From CAZZCN01 sp964652975 (GTDB lineage: Bacteria; Bacillota; Clostridia; Saccharofermentanales; UBA5734), in the NCBI GenBank assembly GCA_964652975.1, contig CAZZCN010000004.1, positions 20,430 to 84,429 on the forward strand: 64,000 nucleotides of DNA. The letters run 5' to 3'. Positions within the stretch are counted from its first letter, which is position 1. Every line of letters starts with the position of its first letter. The notes under the pieces are model-generated. The model ran no database searches. It was not told the DNA's origin and saw only the letters and a list, made by a program, of their open reading frames with translations. This document shows, piece by piece, positions 17,520 through 26,978 of this stretch. A program made the position numbers and the translations under genes.

Positions 17520-18216
17520 AATTGTAAACTTAAGTGTTTTCTACGGCACCATTCAAGCACTTTCGAATATTGATTTTGAAGTCAGTCAAGGTGAAATTGT
17601 TACTTTGATAGGGGCCAACGGCGCAGGGAAAAGCACTATTCTCAAGACAATCTCAGGATTGATACCGCCTAAAAGCGGTACTGTGTCATTTTTTGATACT
17701 CCTATTGTCGGAGTCGCTGCTAATAAAATAGTTGAAATGGGCATGAGTCATGTACCCGAGGGCAGAAGGGTTTTTGCCAATCTTACTGTTCTGGAGAACC
17801 TTGAGATGGGTGCTTTTACACGCAAAAACAAAGTCGAGATTAAAGACGACCTGGAGATGGTTTTTACAAGGTTTCCAAGGCTTAAGGAAAGAGTCAAACA
17901 GGATGCGGGTACTCTTAGCGGTGGAGAGCAGCAGATGCTGGCGATGGGGCGCGCTCTTATGAGCAGACCCAGGCTTTTACTAATGGACGAGCCGTCAATG
18001 GGGCTGGCACCGTTATTGGTTAACGAAATATTTTCTATCATCAAGGATATTAACAGCACAGGAACCACCGTTTTGCTGGTGGAGCAAAATGCAAACATGG
18101 CGCTATCAATCGCCAACAGGGCCTACGTTCTTGAGACTGGCAAGATAGTACTTTCCGGGAACGCAGCTGAATTGGCGGCAAGTGAAGAGGTAAGGAAGGC
18201 ATATCTTGGGGTATAG
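17503..18216 (+). CDS. livF: Branched-chain amino acid ABC transporter ATPase LivF
   Basis: The 237-residue ATPase has Walker A GANGAGKST, VPEGRRVFANLTV, the signature LSGGEQQMLAMGRALM, Walker B LLLMDEPSMGLAP and the switch His position filled by Gln in LLVEQNAN, as usual for LivF. The start is GTG 17503 inside livG, with GGGAGAG upstream; GTG 17512 is an alternative. Confidence 0.93.
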   Translation: MVSVLKIVNLSVFYGTIQALSNIDFEVSQGEIVTLIGANGAGKSTILKTISGLIPPKSGTVSFFDTPIVGVAANKIVEMGMSHVPEGRRVFANLTVLENLEMGAFTRKNKVEIKDDLEMVFTRFPRLKERVKQDAGTLSGGEQQMLAMGRALMSRPRLLLMDEPSMGLAPLLVNEIFSIIKDINSTGTTVLLVEQNANMALSIANRAYVLETGKIVLSGNAAELAASEEVRKAYLGV

Positions 18217-18238
18217 GTAAAAACAGGAGGTAAGAATT

Positions 18239-18868
18239 ATGTATGTAAAAGACAAAATGACTATCAATCCTTTCACGGTATCACCCGATGATTCAGTTGC
18301 TGATACGCTTGAGCTAATGCGTTCGAAGAATATCCGCAGAGTCCCTGTAATGCAAAACAGACAACTTGTAGGAATTGTAACCGAACGCAAATTAATCGAA
18401 GTATCTCCTTCACCTGCTACGTCGCTGAGTGTTTTCGAGATAAATTATCTACTGTCTAAAACGAAAATTGAATCCATAATGACAAAAAACGTTATAACAG
18501 TTGCGCCCGACACTCTTGTTGAGGACGCGGCCGTTATCATGCGAGAAAACAAAATAAGCGGACTTCCTGTAATGGTCGGCTCTGAACTGGTCGGTATTAT
18601 AACTGAATCTGCAATATTCGATGCATTCATAGAGATTATGGGATATAGAGACAAGGGAAGCCGCATAGCGGTCAAGGTTATTAACAACAAGCCTGGCGTT
18701 CTTAAGACGATTGCAGGGATTATAAGTGATTTTGATGTCAACATATCGCATATTGTATTTCAAGGTGAGGAGATTATACTGAGGATCGGCACCGTTAACA
18801 CCAAGGAGATAGTAGATCTGATTGTGCAAAACGGATTTGAAGTTACTTCGGTTGATTATTTCAATTAG
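18239..18868 (+). CDS. CBS-pair plus ACT domain protein (AcuB-like)
   Basis: The 209-residue soluble protein has two CBS motifs (residues about 1-60 with MTINPFTVSPDDS and IRRVPVMQ; about 75-130 with MTKNVITVAPDTL and GLPVMV) and a C-terminal ACT domain (about 140-209, KVINNKPGVLKTIAGIISDF). CBS pairs bind adenosyl nucleotides and ACT domains bind amino acids. It lies 22 bases after livF with its own AGGAGG site, so it is likely the last gene of the operon and may sense branched-chain amino acid or energy state; that role is inference. Confidence 0.85.
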   Translation: MYVKDKMTINPFTVSPDDSVADTLELMRSKNIRRVPVMQNRQLVGIVTERKLIEVSPSPATSLSVFEINYLLSKTKIESIMTKNVITVAPDTLVEDAAVIMRENKISGLPVMVGSELVGIITESAIFDAFIEIMGYRDKGSRIAVKVINNKPGVLKTIAGIISDFDVNISHIVFQGEEIILRIGTVNTKEIVDLIVQNGFEVTSVDYFN

Positions 18869-19001
18869 AAAAATGCGTTTTTAGCTATACAACCCATTTA
18901 TAAATTCTTCAAACTTCATGAAAGTTCTTTAGCTGTTTTAAATAAGTAAAGGCAGATTTGGATTGTGCTTTTGCAAAATCACTCATTGTAATTTTGTGAT
19001 T

Positions 19002-19331
19002 TCAGACAAATACAAATTGAACCAAAACCATATATATTACAGTGCCAATGCCTATGCTAATGAGATTGTTTCTCTTCCAGATATGTAGTGCAATGACTAT
19101 GGCTATTGCTATGAACTGAGGTGCAAAGGTCGATATTACTGCGAAATTTATTGTTTTGATGCAGTACACTATTAGAATGGCAATAACTGCTGCAGGTAGG
19201 CTTTTACCCAGATATTTCACCAGCCCGGACGGCTGCTGCCCTCTGCCGAATACCGCAAAGGGAAACAGCCTTGTTGCAAAGGTGCAGACTGCTATGACTG
19301 TTATCATTAAAATCTCATTCTTATCAGCCAT
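19002..19331 (-). CDS. azlD: AzlD family branched-chain amino acid transport protein
   Basis: A 109-residue protein with about four membrane helices, typical of AzlD: RLFPFAVFG near the N-terminus and KYLGKSLPAAVIAILIVYC. It is the small partner of AzlC in branched-chain amino acid export. Its start overlaps the end of azlC by 8 bases, and the two genes converge on the liv operon. Confidence 0.88.
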   Translation of the reverse strand: MADKNEILMITVIAVCTFATRLFPFAVFGRGQQPSGLVKYLGKSLPAAVIAILIVYCIKTINFAVISTFAPQFIAIAIVIALHIWKRNNLISIGIGTVIYMVLVQFVFV

Positions 19332-20187
19332 TGCGTGAGTCCTCCAGTAAACCGGCCGTTACAGTTTTTTCGTTAATATCAGCTATTGAATTTTTATCCT
19401 TTGCATCAGTCACTAAATTTTTATCGTTCGCAGAAGCTGCTTTTATTTCCTCGTTCATACAAACATCACACATCTCTTCATGCTCCCTCATTCTGCCTTT
19501 CAACGCCAGAAGTATAACAATGGCTGATATTAATGATGGCAAAATAAATTTACCAGGACCAAAAATCAACAAGGATATGCCGCCGCATAGTATTCCTGTA
19601 ATAGCAGGAATCTTGCTTCTGGATGCTAACCATTGCTCGACAAATATTACAGTAAAAAGCGCGGTCATGGCAAAATCGATGCCTTTCGTATTGAATGTAA
19701 TAAATTCTCCGGCAATTGCACCCAGTACCGAGCCGGATATCCAGTATATATGATTCAAAATGGCAATGGAAAGGAAAACTCTGTTTTCGTCAAGACTATC
19801 GGGGGTTTTTTCTGCGCATAAAAGTGAATAAGTCTCGTCGGTAAGAGAGAATATCATATAAAAATACGCCTTGCCCATTCTCTTGAACTTCTCAATAAAC
19901 GACAGTCCGTAAAATATATGCCTGCCATTTATTGACAAGGTCATCAGTATTACAGATACAAAGTTCATTCCGCTGCCAAGCATGCCGACCATTGCGTATT
20001 GCATTGAACCGGCAAAGACAAACAAACTCATAAAAAATGCCCAGATAAAATTATACCCGGCTTTTTGCAATAAAATTCCAAACGCCACTCCCAGGAATAA
20101 ATACCCGAAAAGCACAGGAATTGTCTTGATAAATGCATATTTTAATACTTTTTTTATATTATTCACACCTTTCAAAATAATGAACAA
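19324..20187 (-). CDS. azlC: AzlC family branched-chain amino acid exporter, large subunit
   Basis: The 287-residue protein has the AzlC core: GYLFLGVAFGILL, FVFAGSMQY, LSINGRHIFYGLS and FSLTDETYSL. After the last helix it has an unusual soluble tail of about 55 residues with Cys (EMCDVCMNEE) and repeated AKDKNSIADIN-like units. The start is uncertain: TTG at 20187 has no good ribosome binding site, while GAAAGGTG lies just inside the frame with no ATG/GTG/TTG at a normal distance after it. Confidence 0.85.
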   Translation of the reverse strand: MFIILKGVNNIKKVLKYAFIKTIPVLFGYLFLGVAFGILLQKAGYNFIWAFFMSLFVFAGSMQYAMVGMLGSGMNFVSVILMTLSINGRHIFYGLSFIEKFKRMGKAYFYMIFSLTDETYSLLCAEKTPDSLDENRVFLSIAILNHIYWISGSVLGAIAGEFITFNTKGIDFAMTALFTVIFVEQWLASRSKIPAITGILCGGISLLIFGPGKFILPSLISAIVILLALKGRMREHEEMCDVCMNEEIKAASANDKNLVTDAKDKNSIADINEKTVTAGLLEDSRNG

Positions 20188-20546
20188 AAAATAAATATTA
20201 TGATTACAAAATATAATAGGTTTATATTGCTAATATATTTTGTAATTACCTTTTGCTGTTATATATTTTTGTTGCAGCTTTTTGATATTATATATTTTTA
20301 TGTGAATATTGTCTAGGTTGGTAAGCCTTCATATGAAATAATGCTAAATTAACCAGCTAATCTGGCTAGTGCACATTAATGAAAAATTAGTTCAAAACAA
20401 AAAAAATAATACATCACAAGGCGATAATATAGGTAAAAGCTATTACTTAGATGTGTGTAAATAATCACATATGCTTTAATAAAAAATCTATGCTATAATT
20501 AGAAGGTATAAAAAATTATAGCGTCAAAAAAGAGGTAGATAGCGTA
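20188..20546. other. Divergent intergenic region azlC/sortase
   Basis: AT-rich DNA. A TATAAT at 20494-20499, with a poor -35 box 17 bases upstream, is a possible promoter for the sortase. Nothing else is recognised. Confidence 0.4.
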
Positions 20547-21281
20547 ATGGAAGTAAAGGTAGTTTCACAATTAGAGTATAAGGCAAGGGTTTCATCCGAT
20601 TTTAAAAGACGGTTAAGAAGGCTTTTCATAGGAGCGATTCCTTATGTTCTTTTCCTTATTGCACTTTCGTGGATTAGTATTGGATCTTTACGCTTCGTGG
20701 AGCGGGAATCGGTATTGGCTATGTTTTTAACCCAAAAAGATGATATCATTACTGCAAATGAGTGGCATGGCAAGGACTGGGCGACTTCCATTCCTGACGA
20801 AAGACCTACCGTCTATCCAGGGAAACGTGCCACAGTACGTGAAGACGATATTCTGCTAGTTCCTTTCTTTTATATCGGCGAGAAGATAGGTACGATAAAG
20901 TTTCCGAGTATAGATCACAGTGTAGACGCCATTCAAGGAGATGAAGAGCCACAGTTTCGTCTAGGGGCAGGTCATTCCTTACATACATATCTGCCTGGAC
21001 AGGATAATAACTCTGTTTTTGGAGCACACCGCACCACTTACTTTAAGAAGCTTGAGAATATAAAAGTTGGCGATGCAGTTAATTTCGAAGCGGTCTATGG
21101 TTACTTCAAGTATAAGATTGACGAGATTCGAATAATAAACGGCGGAGACAATTCAGTAGCCAAGGAGACAAGCAAAGAGCAGCTGACATTGTACACATGC
21201 TATCCTTTTACATATTTTGGCAACGCACCCAAGAGGTTCGTTCTTATATGCAGCCTTGTTGAAAGTGAGATTTACAAATGA
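20547..21281 (+). CDS. Class D-type sortase
   Basis: The 244-residue protein has an N-terminal membrane anchor (about residues 30-50, FIGAIPYVLFLIALSWIS) and a sortase domain. The catalytic His is in SVFGAHRTTYF, the Cys in LTLYTCYPF and the Arg in APKRFVLIC. Sortases cleave a sorting signal and attach proteins to the cell wall or to each other. The start ATG 20547 follows AGAGGTAG. It overlaps the next gene by 4 bases and is close to the Tad locus. No LPxTG-type substrate is seen in the window. Confidence 0.9.
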   Translation: MEVKVVSQLEYKARVSSDFKRRLRRLFIGAIPYVLFLIALSWISIGSLRFVERESVLAMFLTQKDDIITANEWHGKDWATSIPDERPTVYPGKRATVREDDILLVPFFYIGEKIGTIKFPSIDHSVDAIQGDEEPQFRLGAGHSLHTYLPGQDNNSVFGAHRTTYFKKLENIKVGDAVNFEAVYGYFKYKIDEIRIINGGDNSVAKETSKEQLTLYTCYPFTYFGNAPKRFVLICSLVESEIYK

Positions 21282-22150
21282 AATCAAAAGTTGTGACTTT
21301 GTCATCCATATGTATAAGTGTTGGAATAGTAATGGCTTCCTTGGCACTTATAGGCTCACTATTTTTGCAGAATACGCTATTTTCGTCTTCATACTACAAA
21401 AGCGTGACCCAATCAACGAATTATATTCCTTTGATTAAGCAATCCATTGCCAAAGAAATGAATGGACAGAGCAGCTACGTTGGTATACCTATAGAGACTT
21501 TAACAGCAGGACTTGAGGACAACGCTCTCAGGACATCGCTTGACAGCCATATTGACAGGTTAATGATATATTTGCTCCAAAAGGGAGATTTTACTAAAAG
21601 CATATATCCTTCTGATCTTTTCAAAAAGCAGCTTGATATATTTATCAAGGCAGAAGGTACTAAAGGCGATTACACACCAACAGTAGAGCAATATACACTA
21701 TTAGAAGACGTTGCGAAGGATTCTGCAGTAATCACGGAGCAAGTCGTCAATCTAGTCAATATGGACCTGGTTAAGGACATAGCTGAATTCAAGAGAATAT
21801 ACCGTTTTGCAAATATATTGAGAATGATCACCTGGCCCGTAATTGCCTCACTCATTGTGTTATTGGGCCTGTTGTTTATTATTCACAGGAAGAAGGTTAC
21901 AAGAGCGGTTTTATTTGCTTTTTCTGCATTTTGGATTGTTGGGGCGTCATTAATGGTCCCTGCTATTATAGTTTCGTTTTCTGGCATTGCCAAGAGGTTG
22001 TCAATCCAGACACCATATCTTAAATACGCAATTGATACCTGGCTCACAATTGCAAGTCAGTTTATCCTTTATACAGGTATAGCAATCTTCGTAATTTCTA
22101 CAATAGTGCTTCTTGCAAGAATCCTGGCAATCAGAACGAAACCGATTTGA
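21278..22150 (+). CDS. Sortase-linked membrane protein of unknown function
   Basis: The 290-residue protein has an N-terminal membrane segment (about residues 7-29), a 150-residue outer domain rich in Ser/Thr/Lys, and three more membrane helices near the C-terminus (WPVIASLIVLLGLLFII, VLFAFSAFWIVGASLMV, FILYTGIAIFVISTIVL). Its ATG overlaps the sortase stop (ATGA), so the two are translationally coupled and probably act together. No family is recognised. Confidence 0.75.
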   Translation: MKSKVVTLSSICISVGIVMASLALIGSLFLQNTLFSSSYYKSVTQSTNYIPLIKQSIAKEMNGQSSYVGIPIETLTAGLEDNALRTSLDSHIDRLMIYLLQKGDFTKSIYPSDLFKKQLDIFIKAEGTKGDYTPTVEQYTLLEDVAKDSAVITEQVVNLVNMDLVKDIAEFKRIYRFANILRMITWPVIASLIVLLGLLFIIHRKKVTRAVLFAFSAFWIVGASLMVPAIIVSFSGIAKRLSIQTPYLKYAIDTWLTIASQFILYTGIAIFVISTIVLLARILAIRTKPI

Positions 22151-22212
22151 TCGGGATAAAATCATATTCTGCTAGAAATTTGCGTCTGGAGAGTAATAGC
22201 ATATTCACTTTA

Positions 22213-23828
22213 TCATGTTGCAACAAAATAAAAAACTTGATCGGCAAATCTGATTTTACATTTTTCGGGCAGGAGATACTCCTGCTTTTTTTTAATTTTC
22301 ATGTCATCAATATAGGTACCGTTTCTTGTATCGAGATCTTCAATAAAAAATGAATTCTCTCTACGGGTAATTCGTGCATGCACTCTCCCTACAGAAAGCG
22401 AATTAATCTTGAAATCCACCTTTATACCATCTCTACCAATCAAAAAATCGTCAACCAGTATATAAGCCTTCTGTCCTAAAGTCTCCTGTGGTGTTCCAGG
22501 GATTCCATTGCAAAGCATCGCTATTCTGCTCTTATCGACACTTCTCTGCAAAAGAGTTGTCTTTTCTTCTGTTACAGCAAACAGATTACAATCTTGAGGG
22601 TCCATAGGATAAGGTTTTGAATCTGTTAAAATTCTAATCGGTGACTTCGGATTGAAAAGTAAAATAATATCAGCCAAAGCACAGAAAATCAAAATCAGAA
22701 CTACGGCAAAAACTGGTAGATATCTGTTGGAAAACATATTCTGATTCCTTAGAATCACAAATGAGAGGAGAATAAGTGAGAATTCAATTAAAAGGGTTGA
22801 AATTATAAAAACAGGTGTAAATTGAAACTTTGATAGAAAACTATCACCAATACGATGACGCTTTGAATTTCCCCGAAGCCCGTTATTATTGACTCTGCTA
22901 CTATTTAAACGCTCTTCAAGAGACTTTGGTATTACATCATTATGTAAAGGCGATACTATCGAATTTACATCGATAATTTCAGGAAAATTTTCAATTAATT
23001 CTATTCCTTCTGCTAGATTAGCCAGGTTCCAAACGGACAAAATCTCAATTTCCTGTTCAGTGAAAAAATCATTGATGCGCATACTATGAATACAATCCAG
23101 TTCTGATTCAAGAGAATCGGATCTATCTGAATTATATGTCAAATCACTGTTGTGACTGGCCACATCATCGTCATCGTCATCGTCATCATCATTGTCATCA
23201 TCATCATCGTCATAATTACNNNNNNNNNNNNNNNNNNNNNNNNNNNNNNNNNNNNNNNNNNNNNNNNNNNNNNNNNNNNNNNNNNNNNNNNNNNNNNNNN
23301 NNNNNNNNNNNNNNNNNNNTCATCGTCATCGTCATCGTCATCATCATTGTCATCATCATCATCGTCATAATTACTATTTGCATTTATTTCATTAAGCAAC
23401 AGTAATTTGAAAAGACCATTCAAAAATGGTTTTATTGGATCTGACTCACACACTGCATTGACAATAGGTAAATAACTAAAATAAATGTCCTTAATACAAA
23501 GGTCAACGGTACCTTCAAGTATATAAAACTCAGATAAACTGTGCTTAAGAGAATGCGGGTCCAGAAAGTGGTCGACACACCATTTCAAGCAATTTGCGTA
23601 CGAAAGTATTATCTCAATTGCTGTTCTACGTGACACCTTTTTATCGACAATAAATTGACTTAGCGGAAGCATACCTGAAATATCAGTTTCTATAATAGTT
23701 TTACAGTCCTTGATAGATATCGACATTGGAAGAATGTGATGATTAGAATTTTTGAGCAGACAATCAATCTGATAATAGGGAATCAAGAAAGAATTATCAA
23801 TCTCTTCAGATATTAAAACTTTTCTCAT
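22213..23828 (-). CDS. FHA domain protein with DUF6382-like N-terminal region (interrupted by assembly gap)
   Basis: The two frames at 22213-23163 and 23139-23828 are one gene: collapsing the 55-base duplicate and 100 N gives 1461 bases, 486 residues. The N-terminal 160 residues (ending FLNGLFKLLLL) resemble the DUF6382 domain. An Asp-rich linker encoded by GAT/GAC repeats follows, then two membrane helices (FTPVFIISTLLIEFSLILLS; LPVFAVVLILIFCALADI), and a C-terminal FHA domain (LVDDFLIGRD, LSVGRVHARITRR, DLDTRNGTYIDDMKI). FHA domains bind phosphothreonine. Such proteins accompany Tad loci in Clostridia and may link a Ser/Thr kinase to pilus assembly. Confidence 0.85.
23165..23374. repeat. 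100-N gap (23220-23319) flanked by identical 55-base sequences in GAT/GAC repeat
   Basis: Bases 23165-23219 and 23320-23374 are identical. The gap lies in the poly-Asp coding repeat. The gap length is nominal, and removing one copy plus the N restores the frame. Confidence 0.9.
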
Positions 23829-23834
23829 CCGCTA

Positions 23835-24047
23835 CTAGTCTCCTGCCTTGCTTTCGGAAAGTATACTTTGATCTCCGAAAACATTAGTGATAAGATCTGT
23901 TGCGTATGATGTGATTGCTGTTCTAAACAAAAGGGCAAGACTTATAAGCACAGCAATGATTAGCACGATTTCTACCGTGCCAAAACCTTTGCGATGCCTC
24001 AATATGTTAGTTTTTCTTTGTATCTTTTGGCTTGAAATTAATCTCAT
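23835..24047 (-). CDS. Flp-type (type IVb) pilin-like protein
   Basis: The 70-residue protein begins at ATG 24047 after AAAGGGGAAAATC. It has a basic N-terminus, then KGFGTVEIVLIIAVLISLALLF, the Gly/Glu and hydrophobic helix pattern of Flp1 pilins (cleavage would fall after Gly), and a short Ser/Asp tail. It is the likely pilus subunit of the Tad system encoded upstream. No prepilin peptidase gene is seen in the window. Confidence 0.8.
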   Translation of the reverse strand: MRLISSQKIQRKTNILRHRKGFGTVEIVLIIAVLISLALLFRTAITSYATDLITNVFGDQSILSESKAGD

Positions 24048-24206
24048 TTTTGATTTTCCCCTTTCTGTTATTTTGGTTGATTCAATAGTTGGTATTTGAT
24101 AAAAACAATAGATATTCAAGCGTGCTCATTATTATTAGCTTCCATGTTTAATTCATATAACTTTTTTAATTGTAATTAAGCGTTAATTCGCTCATGCTAT
24201 TACTTC

Positions 24207-25808
24207 TCACGGCATTTTAAGGGCCATAAGTGACGGTGTGATTGTTATTATCATGACGCAAATCAGTTGTAAAAGCATTGGGAAAAGTAATTTTACCGAA
24301 GATTCTTCAAGTCTGGCCTTGGCGGAGATTTTAGACTGAAGCCAGCAAGAACCGGACTGGATTTTCAATAAATGCAAATTTTCACTATTGCCGCTTTTAC
24401 CGTACTGAGCTGCCAGCATAAGGGCACTTGCTATTTCTGGAATCTGACACCTGTCTGCAAATTTTTCCAGGGAATCACAACTGTTGATGCCGGCTCCCAG
24501 GTTGCCTTTCAAAATACCAAGCTCGTGCCTGAATTCGGGGGATGAATTATAAAAAGTATCAATACACATTATAAGAGACTTGTGCAGAACCACTCCGTTT
24601 GACAGCAAGGTGGTAAGCAGTCCTACAAAACTTGGGAAATCCCGCATCATTATGCTTTTATTTCTTGAAATTTTTCCTTTTGTGTCCATATCATGCAGGA
24701 AGAGTATGGAAAAAGCCATAATAAAAAATATGAAAATTGGTATTTTGACAAAAAATCCCATGATTATGAATCCTGCAAACATGGAAGTCAGCATGCATAA
24801 TTTTACAAAAATGTATTCTTCTATAGCAAGGATTTTATATGGATACAGATAGGTCAAAGTTCTTTTAAGCGAAAGTGAGTAATCCTCTGGCAGTAGATTC
24901 GTTAATTTATTCATAAGGTTTGGAACAACGGGTGAATAATTTGAAAGGTGAGTGAAGATGCTTTCAAAAAGATAGGAAATGGAAGATTTGGAGTCAAATC
25001 TCGGCTTGGAATTGCTACCGGTATTCGGCTTGGAATTGATACCGGATTTCGTTTCGGTATTTCTTGAGACCTTGTATACAGAGCCGGAAACAATAACTAT
25101 GCTGATGCAGTACCCTGTAACTGCAAGTACGAAAGCGAGAAAGATTATAGCTGCTCCCTTGGACGATTCGAAGGCAGCATCCATATACGAATCGACACTT
25201 AGCTTCAGACTCCAGATGACAAAAAACGGCATCGCCGACATAATGGTGCTTTCAAGCCTCTTTTGTGAAACATCACTTGAGATATCCTTGGTTATCAGGA
25301 GAAGCTCGCTGACCATGTTAAGGCTTTGCCTCAAAATGTGAAGATTCTGACTGCCTAGATGTCGCATTTTAGCTATGGTCTCAAAAAGTGGTGACGCTTC
25401 GGGGCATGGTAGTACCTGAGCCAATTCTAAAACACTTATATCAAAAGGCACTCCAAGGATTGTCTTATCCTCGAATGTTCTTAGTCCTGTGCAAATAATT
25501 GAATTTCTGCCGTGTAAATTCTCCAACTCGTTTCTGGCATCGCGGAAAGAAATTTCTAATGAGACCCCGATAGATACTTTGGCGCACAAATATTCAAGAA
25601 GGCTCTTAAGCTGTTCTCTAGCAATGAGAGTTTGCTTCGAGCTATTGAATAAATTCATACTCTTATAAGGGAAAACTGCCAAAACAACAGCAGAGGCAAT
25701 TCTCACGGGAAGGGCAGGGATGAAAGGTATTGATAGCAAGTAGAGAACCATGGCAATAAAGATATAGGTTAGCAATGACCTGTAGATATTTAATCTAGAC
25801 TTTTTCAA
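24207..25808 (-). CDS. TadB-TadC fusion, type II secretion F-domain protein
   Basis: The 533-residue protein contains two T2SSF-like halves. Residues 1-245 look like TadB (LKSLLEYLCAKVSIGVSLE, LRHLGSQN-like RHLGSQNLHILRQSL, membrane helices around 195-245). Residues about 300-533 look like TadC (DFPSFVGLLTTLLSNGVVL, QYGKSGNSENLHLL, final helix LFPMLLQLICVMIITITPSLMAL). The middle linker has a repeated (G/N)SKP unit. These two platform proteins are normally separate genes. The start is TTG 25808, 14 bases inside cpaF, with AGGGGG upstream. Confidence 0.85.
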   Translation of the reverse strand: MKKSRLNIYRSLLTYIFIAMVLYLLSIPFIPALPVRIASAVVLAVFPYKSMNLFNSSKQTLIAREQLKSLLEYLCAKVSIGVSLEISFRDARNELENLHGRNSIICTGLRTFEDKTILGVPFDISVLELAQVLPCPEASPLFETIAKMRHLGSQNLHILRQSLNMVSELLLITKDISSDVSQKRLESTIMSAMPFFVIWSLKLSVDSYMDAAFESSKGAAIIFLAFVLAVTGYCISIVIVSGSVYKVSRNTETKSGINSKPNTGSNSKPRFDSKSSISYLFESIFTHLSNYSPVVPNLMNKLTNLLPEDYSLSLKRTLTYLYPYKILAIEEYIFVKLCMLTSMFAGFIIMGFFVKIPIFIFFIMAFSILFLHDMDTKGKISRNKSIMMRDFPSFVGLLTTLLSNGVVLHKSLIMCIDTFYNSSPEFRHELGILKGNLGAGINSCDSLEKFADRCQIPEIASALMLAAQYGKSGNSENLHLLKIQSGSCWLQSKISAKARLEESSVKLLFPMLLQLICVMIITITPSLMALKMP

Positions 25809-26907
25809 TTACAAATTCCCCCTCGCTGTAACCATTGATATTGACTATGTTGTCGATGCAGCGACCTCCATTGTGAGTCCTCTTCAGGTGAACAATAATA
25901 TTGATAGCTGATGCGATCAATGTATTGATAACATCAACCGGCAGAGAGGATGACTCTCTTACCATAATGCAAAGGCGGGAAAGCATATCTACCGCCGAAT
26001 TGCTATGACCTGTGCTTAATGATCCAAGATGACCGGTATTCATCGCCCACAACATGTCACATGCCTCCTTGCCTCTGACCTCTCCCACGATAATCCTGTC
26101 AGGTCTCATTCTCAGAGCACATCTTATGAGATCTGAAAGCAATATTTCACAGCTGTTTTCAGCTGCTGAATTTCTTGCCTCAAGCCGTACCAGATTAGGA
26201 GTGTTCTGCAGTTTCAATTCTGACGAATCTTCAATTGTTATAATTCTTTCGTTGCTTGGAATAAATCCTGAAAGCACATTGAGAAATGTTGTTTTACCCG
26301 TACCTGTTCCACCTGATATAAAAATATTCTTCTTTGCAATAACTGCATCAATCAAATATTCGGCTTGATTTACAGTCAGAAAATTACATTCTATAAGTGA
26401 ATCCATTTCAGGCCTTATTCCTGAGAATTTTCGTATGGTAAGAATCGGACCGTCTGGTGCTATAGGATATAAAACCGCGTTTGCCCTTGAACCATCAGAA
26501 AGCCTTACATCGGCGATTGGTTCGCTTTCACTAATATTACGATTCGCCTTAGCGAAAAATCTGTAAATAACGTCATTCAAACGCTTTCTGCTCTCAAAAA
26601 CATTCTGGTGCCTTTTCAATACACCTTTCTCCTCATAAAATATATTGCCAGGCCCATTAACCATTATTTCCGTTATATTCTCATTATCAATCAGCGGTTG
26701 CAAGACATCATATCCTCTTATTCTGCAATACAAAAATTCTGCAATTTCCTGCTTTTGCGATAAAGTATATTTAGAACCATTGAATGTCAAAGACACCGCA
26801 CGGAATATTATTTTGCGGAAGGCATCATCGTCAGGCTCGTTACAATTCTGAAGTGATGTCGAGATTATCTCATTTATTCGATTGTCTTCCGCTAGTGTCA
26901 AAATCAT
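25795..26907 (-). CDS. cpaF: CpaF/TadA pilus assembly ATPase
   Basis: The 370-residue secretion ATPase has ITEIMVNGP in its N-terminal domain, Walker A GGTGTGKTTFLN, ITIEDSSELKL, Walker B IIVGEVRGKEACDML and LSTGHSNSA. It powers assembly of Flp pili at the inner face of the membrane. Start ATG 26907 has GAAAGGCGG upstream. It is encoded between the TadZ-like protein and the TadB-TadC fusion. Confidence 0.92.
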   Translation of the reverse strand: MILTLAEDNRINEIISTSLQNCNEPDDDAFRKIIFRAVSLTFNGSKYTLSQKQEIAEFLYCRIRGYDVLQPLIDNENITEIMVNGPGNIFYEEKGVLKRHQNVFESRKRLNDVIYRFFAKANRNISESEPIADVRLSDGSRANAVLYPIAPDGPILTIRKFSGIRPEMDSLIECNFLTVNQAEYLIDAVIAKKNIFISGGTGTGKTTFLNVLSGFIPSNERIITIEDSSELKLQNTPNLVRLEARNSAAENSCEILLSDLIRCALRMRPDRIIVGEVRGKEACDMLWAMNTGHLGSLSTGHSNSAVDMLSRLCIMVRESSSLPVDVINTLIASAINIIVHLKRTHNGGRCIDNIVNINGYSEGEFVIEKV

Positions 26908-26978
26908 ACAACCGCCTTTCTATATTTACAAGCCAAATATTACTTAATGTTCTTTATCTGGATGGAAGAAATTTTATT

